The position numbers were made by a program, and so were the translations under genes. Shown piece by piece: positions 46,169 to 55,900 of a stretch of DNA of 64,000 bases (positions within the stretch are counted from its first letter, which is position 1; each line of letters starts with the position of its first letter). The stretch comes from Solidesulfovibrio sp. (GTDB lineage Bacteria > Desulfobacterota > Desulfovibrionia > Desulfovibrionales > Desulfovibrionaceae): positions 16,319-80,318 of the forward strand of contig NZ_JARKOZ010000032.1 in NCBI RefSeq assembly GCF_029978005.1, read 5' to 3'. Below the pieces are notes generated by a model. The model had not been told where the DNA came from, made no database searches, and worked only from the letters and a program-made list of their open reading frames with translations.

Positions 46169-47158
46169 ATGCCCGTTGAGCCCTTTCCCTCGCCTCGCCG
46201 GGCCCGACTCTGGCCGCGGCCGGCTCTTTACGACCTCACTCCGGAGCTCCTCGGCGACCCCGAGGCCACGGCCACGGAAATCCGCGCCCGCGACTGGACC
46301 TACGTGCTCTCGGCCCGGGGGGTGCCCCATGTGGTGCGCCGCTCCGGCTCCGGCTGGCGGCTTTTCGTGCCCAGGCGGCGCATGGCCGAGGCCCTGGAGG
46401 AGATCGCCGCCTACGCCGCCGAGCGCGAAAACCGCCCCCTGCCCGATCCCGAGGCGCAGCCCTTGCGACCCTCCGTCACCCCGGCGGTCCTGGCCGTCAT
46501 GGGCGTGGTGGCCGGCCTGTGGGGCTTTCTGCTCGGCGAGGCCGTCCTTTTCGGCCGCCGCGTGTCCTGGCGGACCGTCGGGGCCGGGGATTCCTCGGCC
46601 ATGCTGGCCGGGGAGTGGTGGCGCGCCCTGACCTCGCTGTGGCTCCACGCCGATCCGGCGCACCTTTTCGGCAACGCCGCCTGCGCCGCGCTTTTTCTCG
46701 GCCTGCTGTGCCGGGAGACGGGTCTGGGCCTGGGGTTTGCGCTCACGGTCGCGGCCGGCGTCGGCGGCAACCTGCTCAAGGTCATGGTCCAGGGACCGGG
46801 CCTGCATTTCCTGGGCGCGTCCACGGCCGTCTTCGGGGCGCTCGGGGTTCTTGGCGGCGTGCGCCTGTCCGGGTATTGCGCCGAGGTCTCGACCAGGCGG
46901 TTTCTGGCCGCCGGGGCCGTGCTCATGCTGCTGGCCATGCTGGGGGCCGGTTCCGAGGAAACCACGGGCCAGGTGGACCTGGCCGGGCATTTCTTCGGCT
47001 TCCTGTGCGGCGCGGCCCTGGGGCTGGCCGCCGGGCGGCGACTGTGCCGGGCGGGACGGCCCGGACCCCTCGTCCAGGCGGCCCTTGGCGGATGCACCGT
47101 CCTCGTCTGCCTGGCCGCCTGGGGACTGGCCGTGGGGCACGGCTGGTCCGGGCGGTGA
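46169..47158 (+). CDS. Rhomboid family intramembrane serine protease
   Basis: EWWRALTSLWLHADPAHLFGNAACAALFLG; FLGASTAVFGALG (catalytic Ser); LAGHFFGFLCG (catalytic His). Confidence 0.92.
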   Translation: MPVEPFPSPRRARLWPRPALYDLTPELLGDPEATATEIRARDWTYVLSARGVPHVVRRSGSGWRLFVPRRRMAEALEEIAAYAAERENRPLPDPEAQPLRPSVTPAVLAVMGVVAGLWGFLLGEAVLFGRRVSWRTVGAGDSSAMLAGEWWRALTSLWLHADPAHLFGNAACAALFLGLLCRETGLGLGFALTVAAGVGGNLLKVMVQGPGLHFLGASTAVFGALGVLGGVRLSGYCAEVSTRRFLAAGAVLMLLAMLGAGSEETTGQVDLAGHFFGFLCGAALGLAAGRRLCRAGRPGPLVQAALGGCTVLVCLAAWGLAVGHGWSGR

Positions 47159-47239
47159 GGAAGGCTTTGCCTAACGCGCCGTTTTCGGTTAAGGCCGTCG
47201 ATTGTCGCCGCTTTGCTAGGGCGCGGGGAGTGGGATGCA

Positions 47240-47743
47240 ATGAGCTTAAACGGCCTCGTCTTCGAGGGTGAGGACATTCGCTACAGGACCGGCAAGCACT
47301 GGGTGGTGCTGGCCAAGGCCGCGATCCTGTTCGCCCTGGCCCTGGCCGTGTGGTCGAGCGGCCCGGCCCTGACCGCTCTGGCCCAGTTCAAGGTGCCGGA
47401 AGAGCTGGAGAAGTTTCTGCCCAAGATCATCGCCGCGGCGGTGTGGCTTTTCCGTTACGTCTTTTTCATCATCCTGACCCTGCTCGCCCTGACCCGGCTC
47501 TTTTCCTTCTTCACCCTGCGGGTGGGGGTGACGGACAAGCGCCTGCTGTGCGACGATGCGCTGTTCGGCACCTTTTCCCTGGACGTCACCAAGGTCGAGT
47601 CCGTCAAGTGCGAGCCCGGGCTTTTCGGCGGCCTGCTCGGCTACGGCAAGATCATCCTGACCGCGTCGAGCAGCCAGCGGCTGGTGCTGACCAACATCCG
47701 GCGGCCCCACGCCCTGGAACAGGAAATCTTCGCCGCCAAGTAG
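47240..47743 (+). CDS. PH (bPH_2-like) domain membrane protein
   Basis: TM segments followed by RVGVTDKRLLCDDALFGTFSLDVTKVESVKCEPGLFGGLLGYGKIILTASSSQRLVLTNIRRP. Confidence 0.8.
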   Translation: MSLNGLVFEGEDIRYRTGKHWVVLAKAAILFALALAVWSSGPALTALAQFKVPEELEKFLPKIIAAAVWLFRYVFFIILTLLALTRLFSFFTLRVGVTDKRLLCDDALFGTFSLDVTKVESVKCEPGLFGGLLGYGKIILTASSSQRLVLTNIRRPHALEQEIFAAK

Positions 47744-47815
47744 GCCCGGGGCGGCGCGGCGGCCGGCCTTTCCCGGCCAGATGCGTACCCTCCTCGCCGT
47801 GGACCGGCGACCGCC

Positions 47816-49270
47816 ATGTATCTGTACCGAAGACCCATCAAGCAGTACGGCATCCTGTTCAAGATGCTGGCGGTCTACATCGGCATATTGGTCGTCGCCT
47901 ATTTCACCACGTCCACGCTGCTGATCTATATCAAGGAATCGGTCAACATCTCGCGCGACATCGTCAAGGTGCGCTTCGAAGTCCTCTCCATCTCCCAGCG
48001 CCTGGTAGACAGCCTGCTGGCCATGGAGGAGAACCAGAAGAAGTACGAGATCGTCCATTCCGAGGAATACAAGAAGAACTTCCTGGCCGCGCTCAACGAA
48101 TACAAAAACGCCATCTGGAGCATCCTCTGGTTCCGCTACGAGAGCTTTTCCGTCTGGGAGGAGCTCCACGCCGAATTCAGGGCCGCCTTTCCGGAGTTGG
48201 CCCAGGGCAAGGCTCTGGGCGGCGAGCCCTGGATCGACCAGGAGACGCTCAACAAATGGATGCGCATCGTGGTCAGCGCCCGCCAGGACAACGAACGCGT
48301 GCTGGAATCGGGCATGCGCGAGCTTTTCCGCATCAGCGAAGTGGCCGTCAACCGAGGCGTGACGGGCCTGACCGTGTCCATCGGCCTCGGGCTTCTCGGC
48401 ATCCTCTACCTGACCTATTCCCTGCGCCGGCCGCTTCGCGAGCTGCGCCGGGGCATTCGGGCCTACACCCGCGACGGGCGGCTCGAACCCATCCGCGTGC
48501 TCACCAAGGACGAGCTCGGGGAGCTGGCCGCGGCGTTTAACGACATGACCTCCCGCCTCAAGGAGGAGGAGCGCATGCGGGCGGACTTCATCGACATGGT
48601 CAGCCACGAGATCCGCACGCCGCTGACCTCCATCCGCGAGTCCGTCAACCTCATGCGCGAGCGGGTGCTCGGCGAGGTCAACGAGCGCCAGAAGCGCTTC
48701 CTCGACATCGCCAGCGACGAGCTCCAGCGCATCTCGGCCATGCTCACGAGTCTGCTCAAGGTGTCGAGCATGGCCTCCCAGATCGTGGACCTTGCGCCCG
48801 TGACCTTCGATCCGGCCAAGCTGGTCCTGGAAACCCTGGAAAAGGCCGCGCCGGCCGCCGAGGCCAAGGGCATCCGCTTGACGCCGCGCCTGGGGCGCGA
48901 CATCGTCTCCGTGGTCGGGGACCGGGAGCTGCTCGGCCAGGCGCTCTATAACCTCATCGGCAATGCCGTAAAGTTCTCTCCGCCCGAGCGTACCGTGCTG
49001 GTGGGCCTGGAAATGGCCGACGGCGGGCAAAAGCTCCTCGTCAGCATCACCGACGAAGGCCCCGGCATTCCCGAGGAGGAGCAGCCCCACGTCTTCAACA
49101 AATACTATCGGGGCGCGCGCACCAAACGGACCACCGACGGCATCGGCCTGGGGCTCTCCATCGCCAAGACCATCGTCGAGGCCCACGGCGGCAACATCTG
49201 GCTGTCGAGTCTGGCCGGCAAAGGGTGCACGTTTTACTTTACAATCCCCGTGGATGGGACAACTGCCTGA
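47816..49270 (+). CDS. Sensor histidine kinase (HAMP-HisKA-HATPase), GlrK/QseE-like arrangement
   Basis: Two TMs; [71 protein letters not shown]. Confidence 0.92.
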   Translation: MYLYRRPIKQYGILFKMLAVYIGILVVAYFTTSTLLIYIKESVNISRDIVKVRFEVLSISQRLVDSLLAMEENQKKYEIVHSEEYKKNFLAALNEYKNAIWSILWFRYESFSVWEELHAEFRAAFPELAQGKALGGEPWIDQETLNKWMRIVVSARQDNERVLESGMRELFRISEVAVNRGVTGLTVSIGLGLLGILYLTYSLRRPLRELRRGIRAYTRDGRLEPIRVLTKDELGELAAAFNDMTSRLKEEERMRADFIDMVSHEIRTPLTSIRESVNLMRERVLGEVNERQKRFLDIASDELQRISAMLTSLLKVSSMASQIVDLAPVTFDPAKLVLETLEKAAPAAEAKGIRLTPRLGRDIVSVVGDRELLGQALYNLIGNAVKFSPPERTVLVGLEMADGGQKLLVSITDEGPGIPEEEQPHVFNKYYRGARTKRTTDGIGLGLSIAKTIVEAHGGNIWLSSLAGKGCTFYFTIPVDGTTA

Positions 49271-49271
49271 C

Positions 49272-49898
49272 ATGGCCCGAAACATGAGAAAAAAGATGTT
49301 GCGTGAAGCGGCCTGCGGCCTGTGCGCCGCGCTCGTGATCCTTTCCTGCGGCTGCGCCAAGCGGGAGACGGCCGCGCCGCCGGTCCCGCCGACCCCGCCG
49401 CAGGTCGCCGAGGCCCCCGCGCCCACGGCCGTCTCGGCAGCCTGCGAGCCCACCAGGAACAGCCTCTACGACCAGGGCGTGTGTTCCTTCGACACGGGCG
49501 AGGTCAAGCGCGCCATGGGGCTTTGGCGCACCGCCGCGGGCACCGATCCCGACCCGGCCGTGCGGCGCAAGGCCCTTTTCGCCATGGCCGCGGTCAAGCT
49601 CGCCCAGGCCAACACCGACGCCGAGATGGCCGCCGCCATGGAGATGTTCGACGCCTGGAGCAAGGCCTCGCCCCCGGGCGGCAGCGGCGAGGAGCCGCGC
49701 TTCCTGCTGCCGGCCCTGCGAAACCTCAAGCCGGCCGCCGCGCTCAGGGAGCAGAAGGCCGCCCTGGAGCGCGAGTGCGCCAAAAAGCTCGCCGAGCGCG
49801 AGGAGCAGGTGCGGAAAAGCGTGCAGCAGCAGGTCCGGGCCCTGGAAACCATCCATCAGCAGATTCAGGAAAAAAAGAAAGGGCTGATCAACAATTGA
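49272..49898 (+). CDS. Putative lipoprotein between kinase and sigma-54 regulator (QseG-position)
   Basis: MRKKMLREAACGLCAALVILSCGCAK lipobox-like signal; helical C-terminus (EREQ...QQVRALETIHQQIQEKKKG). Confidence 0.72.
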   Translation: MARNMRKKMLREAACGLCAALVILSCGCAKRETAAPPVPPTPPQVAEAPAPTAVSAACEPTRNSLYDQGVCSFDTGEVKRAMGLWRTAAGTDPDPAVRRKALFAMAAVKLAQANTDAEMAAAMEMFDAWSKASPPGGSGEEPRFLLPALRNLKPAAALREQKAALERECAKKLAEREEQVRKSVQQQVRALETIHQQIQEKKKGLINN

Positions 49899-49929
49899 CC
49901 GCCGCCGCGCCCCGCGCGACACCATTCCC

Positions 49930-51300
49930 ATGAAAAGCGCCGCCCAGACGCGAAAGACCATCCTGGCCGTCGACGACGACCCGCACATCCTCGAAGTTCT
50001 GGAAGTGCGGCTCGTTTCGGCCGGCTACGACGTGGTCACGGCCGGCGACGGGGCGGAGGCCCTGCACGTGCTGGCCACGCGCCCCGTGCGTCTGGTCATC
50101 TCCGACATCCGCATGCCCGGCATGGACGGCATGCGCCTGCTCGAGGAGATGGAGCGCCGGGGCCTGCGCCTGCCCATCATTTTTCTCACCGCCCACGGCA
50201 GCATTTCCGGGGCCGTGGAGGCCATCAAGCACGGGGCCGTGGACTACCTGACCAAGCCTTTCGACGGCCAGGAGCTTCTGGCCCGCGTGGCCGAGGTCTT
50301 CGCCAAGGCCGCCGGCGCGCCGGCCCCGGTCGCCCCGGACATGGCCGAATCGGGCCTGGTCGGCCAGAGCCAGGCCATGCGCGACCTGGCCGCCATGATC
50401 GACCGCGTGGCCGCCCGCGACGTCAACGTGCTCATCCTCGGCGAGTCCGGCACGGGCAAGGAGCTGGTGGCCAACCTCGTCCACCGTCGCAGTCCCCGCA
50501 AGAACGGCCCGCTGGTCACCGTGGACTGCGGCTCGACCCCGGCCGGGCTCCTCGAATCCGAACTCTTCGGCCACGTCAAGGGCTCCTTCACCCACGCCGT
50601 CAAAGACAAGAAGGGGCTCATCGAGCAGGCCCACCAGGGCACGCTCTTCCTCGACGAGATCGGCAACATCACCATGGAGATGCAGATCCGTCTCCTGCGC
50701 GTCCTGGAAAACCACAAGATCCGCCGCATCGGCGACGTGCGCGAGATCCAGGTCGACTGCCGGGTCATCGCCGCCACCAACGCCGACATCTTCGAGCAGG
50801 TGGCCGAGGGGGTGTTCCGCGAAGACCTGCTCTATCGCCTCAAGGTCGTGACCATAAACGTGCCGCCGCTTCGCGAGCGGCGCGAGGACATCCCGATCCT
50901 GGCCGAGCATTTCAACCGCCAGTTCTGCGCCGCCCAGGGCATGCCGCCCGTCGTCATGCCGCCCGAGACCATGGCCTACCTCATGGCCTACCCCTGGCCG
51001 GGCAACGTGCGCCAGCTGCGAAACGCCCTGGAGGCCGGGGTGGTGCTGTGCTCCGATGGAACTCTCGCCCCCGGGGATCTGCAGCTGCCCCTGGCCGGCA
51101 AGGGGCCGGACCGCTCGGCCGGATCCGGGGATTCCCTGTCCCTGGACGCCAGCGAAAAGGCTGCCATCGTGCGCGCCCTGGAGCAGAGCAACTGGGTGCA
51201 GAAGGCCGCCGCGCCGCTGCTCGGCGTCAGCCGCCGGGCGCTCAACTACAAGATCCAGAAATACGGCATCGAGATTCCCAAGCGCCGGGCCAAGAAATAG
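49930..51300 (+). CDS. Sigma-54-dependent response regulator, GlrR-like
   Basis: ILAVDDDPHILEVLEVRLVSAGY; GESGTGKELVANLVHRRSPRKNGPLVTVDC; GSFTHAVKDKKGLIEQAHQGTLFLDEIG; Fis-like C-terminus. Confidence 0.94.
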   Translation: MKSAAQTRKTILAVDDDPHILEVLEVRLVSAGYDVVTAGDGAEALHVLATRPVRLVISDIRMPGMDGMRLLEEMERRGLRLPIIFLTAHGSISGAVEAIKHGAVDYLTKPFDGQELLARVAEVFAKAAGAPAPVAPDMAESGLVGQSQAMRDLAAMIDRVAARDVNVLILGESGTGKELVANLVHRRSPRKNGPLVTVDCGSTPAGLLESELFGHVKGSFTHAVKDKKGLIEQAHQGTLFLDEIGNITMEMQIRLLRVLENHKIRRIGDVREIQVDCRVIAATNADIFEQVAEGVFREDLLYRLKVVTINVPPLRERREDIPILAEHFNRQFCAAQGMPPVVMPPETMAYLMAYPWPGNVRQLRNALEAGVVLCSDGTLAPGDLQLPLAGKGPDRSAGSGDSLSLDASEKAAIVRALEQSNWVQKAAAPLLGVSRRALNYKIQKYGIEIPKRRAKK

Positions 51301-51324
51301 TCGCGCCGCCGGGGCGACGCCTTC

Positions 51325-51341
51325 CCGGCCTTGGCATTGCA
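51325..51341 (+). promoter_or_regulatory. Candidate sigma-54 promoter upstream of the ABC/FtsX genes
   Basis: CCGGCCTTGGCATTGCA: GG-N10-GC spacing, perfect TTGCA -12, weak -24 (CCGGCC). Confidence 0.4.
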
Positions 51342-51423
51342 CGGTCTTTCTGTCACAGATCGGGCTTGAAATCGCGGTAATACGCAAGAGCGGGCGGCCC
51401 GCGCGCCGGCGAACGGATGTGGC

Positions 51424-52155
51424 ATGCGGCAGGAACGCAACGGCTTGGCTCGGGTGCCCGGGGGCAGAAAGCAGATCGCCCGCCAGGTGGTGCTGCCGTT
51501 TCGCATGTCCCTGGCCATCAGCCTCAAGAGCATCCGGGTGCGCTTTTTGCGCTCCATGGTCACGGTGATGAGCCTGGTGCTGGCCGTGGCTTTTCTGAGC
51601 TTCATCCTGACCGGAACCGAGGTGGCCCGGGGCGTGCTGGCCACGGGCGATCCGCAGCTGCGCCTGGCGCTCATCGACGCCGGCTACGACCTGTCCTCCG
51701 TGGCCCCGCCGCCCGAACGGGCGGCCGGGGAGGCGGCGCGCCTGGGGGCCGGCCCCAAGGAACGCTGGATCGTGCTGCTGTCGCTTCTGGTGTGCACGGT
51801 CGGCATCGTCAACGCCCAGCTCATGGCCGTCACCGAACGCTTCCGCGAAATCGGCACCATGAAGTGCCTGGGCGCCCTCGACCGTTTCATCTTGCGCCTT
51901 TTTCTGCTGGAAGCCGGCATGCAGGGGCTGGCCGGGTCCGTGGCCGGGGCGTTTTGCGGCATGGCCGGGGCCGTGATGGTGGGACTTTTGCGCTACGGCG
52001 GCGCGGCCGCGGCCGGGCTCGGGCCGGTTGGCCTTGGCCGGGTGCTCGGCGTGTCCGTGGCCGTGGGCGCGGGCCTGAGTCTGCTCGGCGTGGTCTATCC
52101 GGCCGTGGTGGCCGCCCGGATGCGGCCCGTGGAAGCCATGCGGGCCCAGGAATGA
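51424..52155 (+). CDS. Minimal FtsX/MacB-type ABC transporter permease
   Basis: SLAISLKSIRVRFLRSMVTVMSLVLAVAFLSFILTGTEV; short insert; TERFREIGTMKCLGALDRFILRLFLLEAGMQGLAGSVAG; VVYPAVVAARMRPVEAMR. Confidence 0.82.
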   Translation: MRQERNGLARVPGGRKQIARQVVLPFRMSLAISLKSIRVRFLRSMVTVMSLVLAVAFLSFILTGTEVARGVLATGDPQLRLALIDAGYDLSSVAPPPERAAGEAARLGAGPKERWIVLLSLLVCTVGIVNAQLMAVTERFREIGTMKCLGALDRFILRLFLLEAGMQGLAGSVAGAFCGMAGAVMVGLLRYGGAAAAGLGPVGLGRVLGVSVAVGAGLSLLGVVYPAVVAARMRPVEAMRAQE

Positions 52156-52213
52156 CGCTGCCGCGGCGGATGCTCCGCCGCGATCGCCGGTGATGCAGGG
52201 GGGAGCGCGGCGC

Positions 52214-52954
<741 letters not shown>

Positions 52955-52960
52955 GGCCGG

Positions 52961-55900
52961 ATGGCGCGCGGCATGCAAAAAGCCGGCCCGATGCGGGCGC
53001 GGGCGATGTACGCCGCTCTCGCGGCCGTGCTCCTTGTCTGCCTCGTGCTGGTCCCGGCCGGAGCCCTGGCCAAGCGCCAGAAAAAGGAGGCCGGCGACGA
53101 CCGGGCGAAGGTCCTGGCCGCGACCTGGCAGGAGGCTTCCCCGGACGAGGGAGGGCTTGAGCGGGCCGTGGTCGCCGGGCTCGCCGGTCTGGGTTCGCGG
53201 CTGACCGGGACCGCCGGCTGCGCCGTGGCCGCCGACGCCGTGGAGGCCTATTTCCAGGGCCTCGGCGCGGGCGAGGTCGGACGCCTGGACTACCGCACGC
53301 CGGTCATGGCCCACGGCCCGGCCACGCTGACCCTGGCCGACGGCCGCTCCGCCGCCCTTTCGCCTCTGGCGCTCAATGCCCTGACCCCGGGGACCGTGCC
53401 GCCGCAGGGGCTCTCGGGCTCAGTGGTCTGGGCCGGGGCGGGGGAATACGCCGACTTCAACGGAAAATCCCCGGACGGGGCCATCGTGCTCATGGACCTG
53501 CGCTCCGGGCGCAACTGGCAGGCCGCGGCCCAGCTCGGGGCCAAGGCGCTCGTCTACGTGGACGCGGACGCCTCCGGGGCCGTGGCCGACGCCGGGCTTT
53601 TCAAGGACAAGTTCGAACTCACGCCGGTGCGCTTCCCGCGTTTCCTGCTTTCGGCCAAGGCCGCCCGGGAGCTTTTCGGCGACTACGCCGCGCTTTCCGG
53701 GAACAAGGCCGGCCCCGTGGCCACTCTCGCCGGCCGGGCCGCCTGGGAGCAGGCCGTGGCCAGCGACGTCTACCTGCTTTTCCCCGGAACCGATCCGGCC
53801 AGGGGCGGCGAGCTTCTGGTGGTCGAAGCCGCCTACGACGCGGCCGCCTTCGCCCCGGGCGACGCCCCGGGCGCGGACGAGGCCGCCTCGGTCGCCGCCC
53901 TGCTGCGTCTGGCCCGGGATTTTTCCGTAAGTCCCCCGGCCCGGCCGACGCTGCTGCTGGCCACCTCCGGCCGGGCCCAGGCCCTGGCCGGGCTGCGCGA
54001 ATTCTACGCCGCCCTGCGCGGCAAGGGAAAGGACCTGCGCGCCAGGTCCCGGGAGGCCCGCGAGGACGTTCGGGCCATCGGCGAGGTCCTGGACGGGCTG
54101 CGCCAGCTGGAGGAGGGGGGCGACGGCGCGGTGGCGCTTCTCGCCCGGCCGGACGTGCGCCGGGCTATGACCGAGACCCTCAAGGACGAGGTGGACGCCG
54201 TCACCACGCGCCTGATGGAACTGCGACTGGCTCCCGGGGAGAAGGACATGGCGGCGCTGGGCGCCCTGGCCGAGCGCCGAGCGCTTTTGCGCCGGCTCCA
54301 GTGGCGCGAGGAGTTCGCCCTGGCCCCGGCCGGGGAGCGCGCCGCGCTGACGGCGCTTGTGCCCAAAGCCCGGGAGCGGCTCACGCGGGCCAGGGAATCG
54401 GCCGAAACCGAGGGGCGCTGCGTGGAAAGCGCCCGCGAGCTGCGAAAGCGCCTGGGCGAGCGGGAGATCACGGCCCAAGTCTCGCTTTACCTTTCCAGCC
54501 ACGGCCAGGGCGTGGGCGGCTTCGCCCGGGGATTTGCCTTCGACGTCAAGCCCGACGTCAACCCGGTCCAGGCCTACGGCCGCATCAACCGCTCCCTCGC
54601 CGCCGCCGCCGGGGCCGCCGTCAAAAGCCAGGGGCTGCCGGCCGGCTATTACCAGGACGGCATGCGCGACGACCGCAGCCGGCCCTGGCAGGGGCTCCTC
54701 CCCGACAGGCCGGCCCTGGGCGGCGAGATCGGCGCCGTCGCCGGCGTGCTCGGCCTGACGCTGGCCACCGTGGCCGATGCCCGCCAGTCCTGGGGCACGC
54801 CCGGCGACGTGCCCGGGGCCGTGGATTTCGCCGCGCTTGCGCGCCAGTCCCGGTTCGTGGCCGCCGTGGTCGCGGACATGGCCGCGCCGGGCTTCGAGGT
54901 GGGCGAAAAGCGGCCGCGAAACGTCTTTTCGAGCCTCACCGGCCGGGCCAACTTCATCCGCCAGGGCGAGCTCTTTCCCGAGCGCCCGGCCCCGGACACG
55001 GTCCTTTGCGTCTACCAGGGCAAGACCCGCTTCTACGCCGCCGCCGACGCCAAGGGCGGCTTCCAGATAAACGGCCTGGCCAACAAGAAGTACGTCCTGG
55101 ACAAGGCCGTCATCGAGGGCTTCCGCTTCGACCCGGACACCGGCGAGGCCGTCTGGGCCATCGACAAGAAGCAGACCGGCAAGGACGCCTACCGGGTCAA
55201 GATGAACCGCAACGCCATGGAAACCGACCTCATCATGTTCGGTTGCCGGCAAAGCACGCTCTTTTCCGCCTTCGACCCCCGCTCCTTCCGCTACTTCACC
55301 CGCATCGAGCTTCTCGACGCCCGGCGCGAGGCCCCGCCCCTGCGCTCCTGGTTCAGCCGCCTGGACACCCTCGACTCCACGCTGCTCTCGGTCTTCCTCG
55401 AACCGGGCACGCCCTACAAGGCCATCCTGTCCGACACCGTGCTGGCCCGGAAGCTCATCCTTTTAAACGCCAGCCCGGAGCACCCCACGGGCACGGGCTA
55501 TCTCGTGGAGGCCTGGCCCGTGCTGCCCGTGACCGAACTGCTCGGGGCCAGGGACATGTGGGAGCTCGTCGGGCCGCGCGTCAAAAACCTCGAGGACCAC
55601 GGCATCGTCAACGAACGCATCCGCGACCTGGAAAAGCGGGGCAGGGACCTGTACGCCAAGGCCGTGGCCGCCGCCGAGGTCAGGCGCTTCGACGCCATGA
55701 TCGCCTCGGCCCGCTCCAGCTGGGCCCTGGCCGTTCGCGTCTACAACGACGTGGAAAAGACCCAGCGCGACGTGCTGCTGGGCGTGCTCTTCTACATCGC
55801 GCTTTTCATCCCCTTCGCCTACTGCGTGGAGCGCGTGGTCTTCAATTTCGCCGACATCCACAAGCGCATCGCCGCCTTCCTCGGCGTCCTGGCCGCGGTC

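Noticed and set aside
51331-51346. Alternative sigma-54 alignment TTGGCATTGCACGGTC
   Set aside because: Good -24 (TTGGCA) but lacks GC at the -12 position with N10 spacing; the overlapping alignment at 51325-51341 fits better.
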